Positions 59,870 through 64,000 of a stretch of 64,000 nt of DNA are shown here, piece by piece. Each line of letters starts with the position of its first letter. The first letter of the stretch is position 1. The notes under the pieces are model-generated. The model was not told the DNA's origin. It searched no databases and saw only the letters and a program-made list of their open reading frames with translations. Location: assembly GCA_023382655.1 (NCBI GenBank), contig JAHDWK010000016.1, positions 92,531-156,530 of the forward strand. Reading direction: 5' to 3'. This stretch comes from Anaerolineae bacterium (lineage in GTDB: Bacteria; Chloroflexota; Anaerolineae; Promineifilales; Promineifilaceae). The position numbers and the translations under genes are program-made.

Positions 59870-61999
59870 TCACTGCGCCATGATCCGGCAATTTACGCTT
59901 TCAACTTCCACTTCGCCCAAATCATCCACGGCCCGATCCTGAAAACTGTGGACAAATTGCATAAACCGGTAAACATCAGCAAAGTTACTTACCAACCCCA
60001 CGGAAATACGAGCCGCGCCCGAACTCTTGCCATTTTTCTGCCGCAGCGAGGTGATAAATTCCCGGTGCGTCACCCACGTCCCATGGTGGAAGGCAGGAGC
60101 CATATCGGTTCTGGTCAGGCCACCGCTAATTTCGGCGCTGCCAGGATTGCAGAAACAACCGGCGCGTAGGGAAATGCGCGCCCCATTGGCCAGTTCCTCC
60201 ACCCGGCGATAATCAAACAGATTGCCGTAAGGATCATACAGATTGAAAGCAATCGTCCCGCCACGCCGCTCCATCGCGGTAGGGCCATAAATAACAGCCA
60301 ACGGCATCCCATTGCTGTGCCGGGCTAACTGCAACTGGCGGAGTAACCAGGCCGTCAGGCAGCTAATCCGCTGATGAATGGTCTCCATACCCAGGGATGA
60401 CAGAAATTTCAGGCCAGCCTCCACGGCCGGTATCCCCAAATAATTGACCGTACCGTCCTCAAAAGCCGCCTCGTCATCCGCCAGATGGTAAGCATCGGCT
60501 ACCACAGAAGAGAGGGCGATGGTGCCCCCGGCAAACCACGGCCGTTTCAACTTAGCCAATGCCTTCTTCCGCGCCAGCAAACAACCAATCCCTGTTGGAT
60601 ACCCAAACATCTTGTAAAAGGAGATAGCCACAAAATCGGGTTGCCATTGGCTTAAATCCAGACAGTTCGTGGGCACAAAAGCAGACGCATCCAACAATAC
60701 GTCCCAGCCCCGTTCTTGGGCGGCGGCAATCCACGCCAGTGGATGTTGCACCCCGGAAAAGTTGGACTGGGCCGGGTAGGCAAACAAATTGTTTTGTCCT
60801 GGCCGCGCCAGCGCCAGCGCCAGCATCACTTCTTGCTCGTCCACCCGCAGTTCTGGCGGCAAGAGCGGCAGGTAAGCAATAGTAGCGCCACCCGCGCGGG
60901 CAAACTCCCGAATGCCGTTGACGGAATTATGATTATCGAAAATCAGGGTATAACGGCCGTCGCCACTAAAAGGATATGCCTCACCCACTAACTTGAGCGC
61001 CCCGGTCGCATTGGCCGTAAAAATGACCGCATACTCCTGAGGCGAAGCCTTGAAGAAACCCAGGACGTGCGCCCGCGTCTGCTCAATTAACGCCGTAGCC
61101 GCCGCCGATGCCAGATTGTGTGAATGGGGATTGCCGTAAATGCCGCTGTCTAATAAAGCCCAATGTGCGCGTAGTTGACATTCGCCATACAGTGTCCCGC
61201 CGGTGTAATCCAGGTAAACGTGATCCTGCGCATCCAGACGGCCGTACTCCCGCTGCCGCACCTCATCCAAAATCTGGGTCGTGGCGAACGCCGGGTACGC
61301 AGCTTGAAAGGCGGCAAAAGCCTCGGCCATGTCACCCAGATACTCCGCCGGTTTTGTCTTCGGCCGTTTACCGGCAACCGTCGCCACCGCTTTATACTCG
61401 ATACGAAACCGGCGCACCGGTGCATCTACCTGCTCATCATACTCCTCAAAAGCGACCTCCCGTAAACCAGCATTAGAGAAGCTCACCAACTCACTTTTCA
61501 CCAGGGGCCAGGGGGGGCCGGGGTGACCGTTCCGGTGATCACAGCCCAGATTGATAACCAGCATCGTGCCGCCAGGGGCCACCAGTTCAGCCATCGCCGT
61601 CATTGCGCGTGGCTGCACGTCCGGCGGCAGCGCCTGGATGTTGAAGTATTCCAACACAAAATCAAAACGGCCGTGCCACACTTCAGGCGGCGCAAACAGG
61701 TCGGCTACCTGGTATTGTACGGCCGAATGGGGAAAACGCGCCTGGCACATTTTCACGGCCGTCGGCGCAATATCAAACGCCACCACCGCAAACCCCCGCC
61801 GGGCCAGTTCCTCGGCGTCATCACCTAAACCACAGCCAACAACAACGGCCGTTTGCCCCGTCCCATCTATGCCCTGTTCATCCAGCCATTCCACCAAATC
61901 CGGGCTGGGGCCAAGATTCGCCCAGGGAATGGATGAACCCTGTGTGTCCGCGGCTATATAGACTTTTTCAAACCAGGTCGGCGTTATAGAGTTCATCAT
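59870..61999 (-). CDS. Fusion: SAM methyltransferase + class V PLP enzyme (MoCo-sulfurase-like)
   Basis: 709-residue two-domain enzyme following a PKS gene. The N-terminal domain is a TPMT-like methyltransferase (TAVVVGCGLGDDAEELA; VVAFDIAPTAVKMCQARFP; VLEYFNIQALPP). The C-terminal domain is a fold-type I class V PLP protein: YLDYTGGTLYGECQLRAH, YGNPHSHN, the PLP Lys in SFYKMFGYPTG and a Cys in RAGCFCNPGSAE. These motifs closely match the desulfurase domain of molybdenum-cofactor sulfurases, but the usual MOSC domain is absent. The start at 61999 lies inside the PKS gene end (GGAGG nine bases upstream), a 32-bp overlap. Likely a tailoring or sulfur-transfer enzyme of the polyketide pathway (inference). 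Confidence 0.86.
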   Translation of the reverse strand: MMNSITPTWFEKVYIAADTQGSSIPWANLGPSPDLVEWLDEQGIDGTGQTAVVVGCGLGDDAEELARRGFAVVAFDIAPTAVKMCQARFPHSAVQYQVADLFAPPEVWHGRFDFVLEYFNIQALPPDVQPRAMTAMAELVAPGGTMLVINLGCDHRNGHPGPPWPLVKSELVSFSNAGLREVAFEEYDEQVDAPVRRFRIEYKAVATVAGKRPKTKPAEYLGDMAEAFAAFQAAYPAFATTQILDEVRQREYGRLDAQDHVYLDYTGGTLYGECQLRAHWALLDSGIYGNPHSHNLASAAATALIEQTRAHVLGFFKASPQEYAVIFTANATGALKLVGEAYPFSGDGRYTLIFDNHNSVNGIREFARAGGATIAYLPLLPPELRVDEQEVMLALALARPGQNNLFAYPAQSNFSGVQHPLAWIAAAQERGWDVLLDASAFVPTNCLDLSQWQPDFVAISFYKMFGYPTGIGCLLARKKALAKLKRPWFAGGTIALSSVVADAYHLADDEAAFEDGTVNYLGIPAVEAGLKFLSSLGMETIHQRISCLTAWLLRQLQLARHSNGMPLAVIYGPTAMERRGGTIAFNLYDPYGNLFDYRRVEELANGARISLRAGCFCNPGSAEISGGLTRTDMAPAFHHGTWVTHREFITSLRQKNGKSSGAARISVGLVSNFADVYRFMQFVHSFQDRAVDDLGEVEVESVNCRIMAQ

Positions 62000-64000
62000 T
62001 TTCCATTGCCTCCAGCTCTTCAATCATCGTCATCTCCACCGCAATCGCCAGTTCAGCTATCGTCGGCGCTGTCAGCACCAGGGAAAGTGGCAGATGCGCC
62101 TCAAGCTGCTGGCGCAGCCGGGTCATCACCTGGGTGGCAATCAATGAGTGTCCACCGAGATCAAAGAAATCGTCATGTACGCCAATCTCGTCAATCCCCA
62201 GCACATCGCTCCAGACAGCCGCAATCATCTCTTCCAGTTCATTAGACGGCGCGATATAGGGCACACCCAACGAAGGCCGGGTATGTTTGGGACGGGCTTC
62301 CTGTCCCTCACTGGCAATCGCCAAAATTTGTTCAATTGTCACCTTGCCTGCCCAGGCCATGATCTGCCGGAAATCTCTGGTAGACACTACCACCTGCGGC
62401 AGCGGCTGGGCCAAAACCCGCACAAGCGCCTCCTGCCCTTCGTCAAAGTGAATGCCGTAATGTGCCCGCGTCTGGCGGAAATAGGCCTCAATCTCCGGGC
62501 CAAATCCTTCCATCCCTTCTTCCCAGGCATTCCATTGCCATTCACCCCAGTTAATGGAGACGGTGCGCCGTTTGCGCCCCATCTGGCTCTGGGCATAGGC
62601 GTCCATGAAGGCGTTGGCGGCGCAGTAATCAATCTGCCCCAGCCCACCGCCGGTAAAGGACGTTTCCGAGGAAAAGAGCGCCAGAAAGTCCAGCGGCACA
62701 TCCGCCAGCACCCGCTCCAAAACCAGGGTGCCCTGTACTTTGGGGGCCAGGATCGAATCGGCCGTTTCCGCCGTCTTTAATTGAATCAGCCCCATGCCGG
62801 GCACACCGGCCATGTGAATAACGCCGTGAATCGTGCCAAAACGGGCGCAAACCTGCTGCACGGCCGTGTCCATCTGCTCTTCATCGGCCACATCCGCCGC
62901 CACCACCAGCACTTCCGCCCCCAGTGCCTCCAACTGCTGCACCTGCCGGATTTTGCGCACCAATGTGCTGTCCTCGTCTGCCGTCTCCAGATGCTGTGCC
63001 CATGTATCGCGGGGCGGCAGCCCGGAGCGCCCGCTCAGGATCAACTTCGCCTGCACGGTACGGGCCAGATATTCGGCAATGCCCATGCCGATGCCGCCCA
63101 AACCGCCCGTTATCCAGTAAACGCCATGCGGACGGAGCATGGGAGGATTGTCCATGTCCACAGCCGTCACCGGCGCCCGGTCAAACGCCTGCACCCAACG
63201 TTGATGCCCACGTAAAGCCACAATGGTCTCGGCGGGCACGGCCGTCAACTCCGCCAACAGGTTTTGCACCAGCGCCTCTTGTTGCCAACTGCCCGGCTTT
63301 CCGATTTCCACATCAATACACCGGCAGCGCACCTGCGGAAATTCCACTGGCACCGTGCGGATTGGCCCCATCACCGTCATCTTCGCCGGGTTAATCATCT
63401 CATGGCCTGTCACCACCTGTACCGGCGACGTGACCACATTCAACTCAAGGGCATTGAAACCAACCTCACCCGCTGCTTGAATCAGATACAGTAGACTATA
63501 AAAACTGCGCTCTAATGTCTCGTCCAACCAGCCGGGCGCTTCAGAAAAGGGTTGTTCCCCGGCTATATTCCATAGGTGTACCACCTTTTGCGGCGACATC
63601 CCCTGGCGCTGTAAACTCTGCCACAGCCAGGTATACTCCTCACGCGCCCCCGGACGCATCACGTAGCTGTGCGCATCCATTTGGGTAAAGGCCGGGCCGG
63701 GCCGCACGGTAATAACCGGGTGCTGCGCCGCCCGCAGCCACTGCACCACTTCCTCGCCGACATCCCCATCTTCTATAAAAACGAGCCATTCCGTCGCCTC
63801 TGCCTCCGTTGGGGGCCACGGCCGTGGCCCCGTCTGGTTCCACACCGGCAGATAAAACCACTCGTCCAACGGCAGGCGCGGTGGCGAAACAATACCCGCC
63901 GGGTCATTGCCCTCATCCTGATCCGAAGCCAGGAATGGTTGCTGTTTCCCCTGCAACCAGAAGGCAGTAGGCTGGAAAGGATAGGTGGGCAGGGGGAGGC
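61968..64000 (-). CDS. Type I polyketide synthase, KR-ACP end (partial)
   Basis: 677 visible codons of a modular PKS whose upstream part lies beyond the window. The frame is open to base 64000, where LPTYPFQPTAFW marks the end of an acyltransferase domain. A ketoreductase follows, with WITGGLGGIGMGIAEYLA for NADPH binding and the Ser-Tyr-Asn pattern in FSSETSFTGGGLGQIDYCAANAF. The acyl-carrier domain has the phosphopantetheine Ser in DFFDLGGHSLIATQ, whose GGHSL form is common in hybrid PKS/NRPS carriers. No thioesterase follows; the next gene encodes the methyltransferase-PLP fusion. Product unknown. Confidence 0.93.
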   Translation of the reverse strand, partial: LPLPTYPFQPTAFWLQGKQQPFLASDQDEGNDPAGIVSPPRLPLDEWFYLPVWNQTGPRPWPPTEAEATEWLVFIEDGDVGEEVVQWLRAAQHPVITVRPGPAFTQMDAHSYVMRPGAREEYTWLWQSLQRQGMSPQKVVHLWNIAGEQPFSEAPGWLDETLERSFYSLLYLIQAAGEVGFNALELNVVTSPVQVVTGHEMINPAKMTVMGPIRTVPVEFPQVRCRCIDVEIGKPGSWQQEALVQNLLAELTAVPAETIVALRGHQRWVQAFDRAPVTAVDMDNPPMLRPHGVYWITGGLGGIGMGIAEYLARTVQAKLILSGRSGLPPRDTWAQHLETADEDSTLVRKIRQVQQLEALGAEVLVVAADVADEEQMDTAVQQVCARFGTIHGVIHMAGVPGMGLIQLKTAETADSILAPKVQGTLVLERVLADVPLDFLALFSSETSFTGGGLGQIDYCAANAFMDAYAQSQMGRKRRTVSINWGEWQWNAWEEGMEGFGPEIEAYFRQTRAHYGIHFDEGQEALVRVLAQPLPQVVVSTRDFRQIMAWAGKVTIEQILAIASEGQEARPKHTRPSLGVPYIAPSNELEEMIAAVWSDVLGIDEIGVHDDFFDLGGHSLIATQVMTRLRQQLEAHLPLSLVLTAPTIAELAIAVEMTMIEELEAMENDELYNADLV

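Noticed and set aside
1..64000. tRNA, rRNA or CRISPR loci
   Set aside because: No T-loop pattern with cloverleaf context, no rRNA-like tract and no repeat-spacer array was found by eye; short tRNAs could still be missed without a scan.

Overview
This 64 kb window reads as chromosomal DNA of a GC-rich (roughly 57% by eye) bacterium, most likely a filamentous member of the Chloroflexota (Anaerolineae-like). That placement is inference. It rests on a nusA-rnpM-infB-rbfA-nrnA-truB-ribF translation operon, secreted proteins with Thr/Pro-rich linkers that end in a W..YLPVV- or WLPIV-type tail, many NarL/LiaR-type two-component genes, VanW and DUF2085 proteins, and many lipoproteins. No tRNA, rRNA, CRISPR array or intact transposon was seen. 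The most striking global signal is the palindromic octamer ACGGCCGT: a hand count gives about 125 copies against one or two expected from base composition, in genes and spacers and in all reading frames.

Layout. 1-10727 (minus): a polar amino-acid ABC transporter (ATPase cut by the window edge, permease, and a binding protein with two nearly identical tandem domains), then ribF, truB, nrnA, rbfA, infB, rnpM and nusA. The nusA leader has a recognisable promoter followed by an intrinsic-terminator-like hairpin. 10933-20403 (plus): phosphoesterase, beta-carbonic anhydrase, phospholipase-D-like lipoprotein, a very large secreted ExeM/NucH-like nuclease and a VanW protein. 20436-26553 (minus): TrhA/hemolysin III, a zinc-ribbon protein, a MoxR-DUF58-VWA-VWA operon and an HtrA-like protease without PDZ domain. 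26749-32440 (plus): secreted M28 peptidase, two methyltransferases and a Ser/Thr kinase with five C-terminal 47-residue repeats.

32513-43003 looks like a metal (probably copper) island: cupredoxin lipoprotein, DUF1573 lipoprotein, PCYCGC protein, a second DUF1573 protein, DUF2085 membrane protein, a response regulator/histidine kinase pair, a second regulator with degenerate receiver, a CPH-type (CopB-like) P-type ATPase with His-rich N terminus, a Spy/CpxP-like lipoprotein and a cytochrome c. 43036-53780 holds another signalling locus (multi-GAF/PAS histidine kinase, NarL regulator, a receiver-only protein and a regulator whose receiver has lost its phosphosite), a transposase remnant between direct repeats, and stress or envelope genes (YggT, M48 peptidase, YciF-like, GlsB/YeaQ, two AI-2E family proteins, CsbD). 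A shared motif with core AGGTAGGGT lies 75-100 nt upstream of three of these genes in the same orientation.

54085-59724 holds a half Rossmann-fold protein, a DUF333 lipoprotein, a membrane protein, a prenyltransferase-repeat protein, and a secreted repeat (propeller-like) gene split by an in-frame TAG that replaces a conserved Gln codon. 59870-64000 (minus) is the end of a polyketide-type gene cluster: the KR-ACP end of a type I PKS that runs off the window, overlapping a methyltransferase fused to a class V PLP enzyme resembling molybdenum-cofactor sulfurases.
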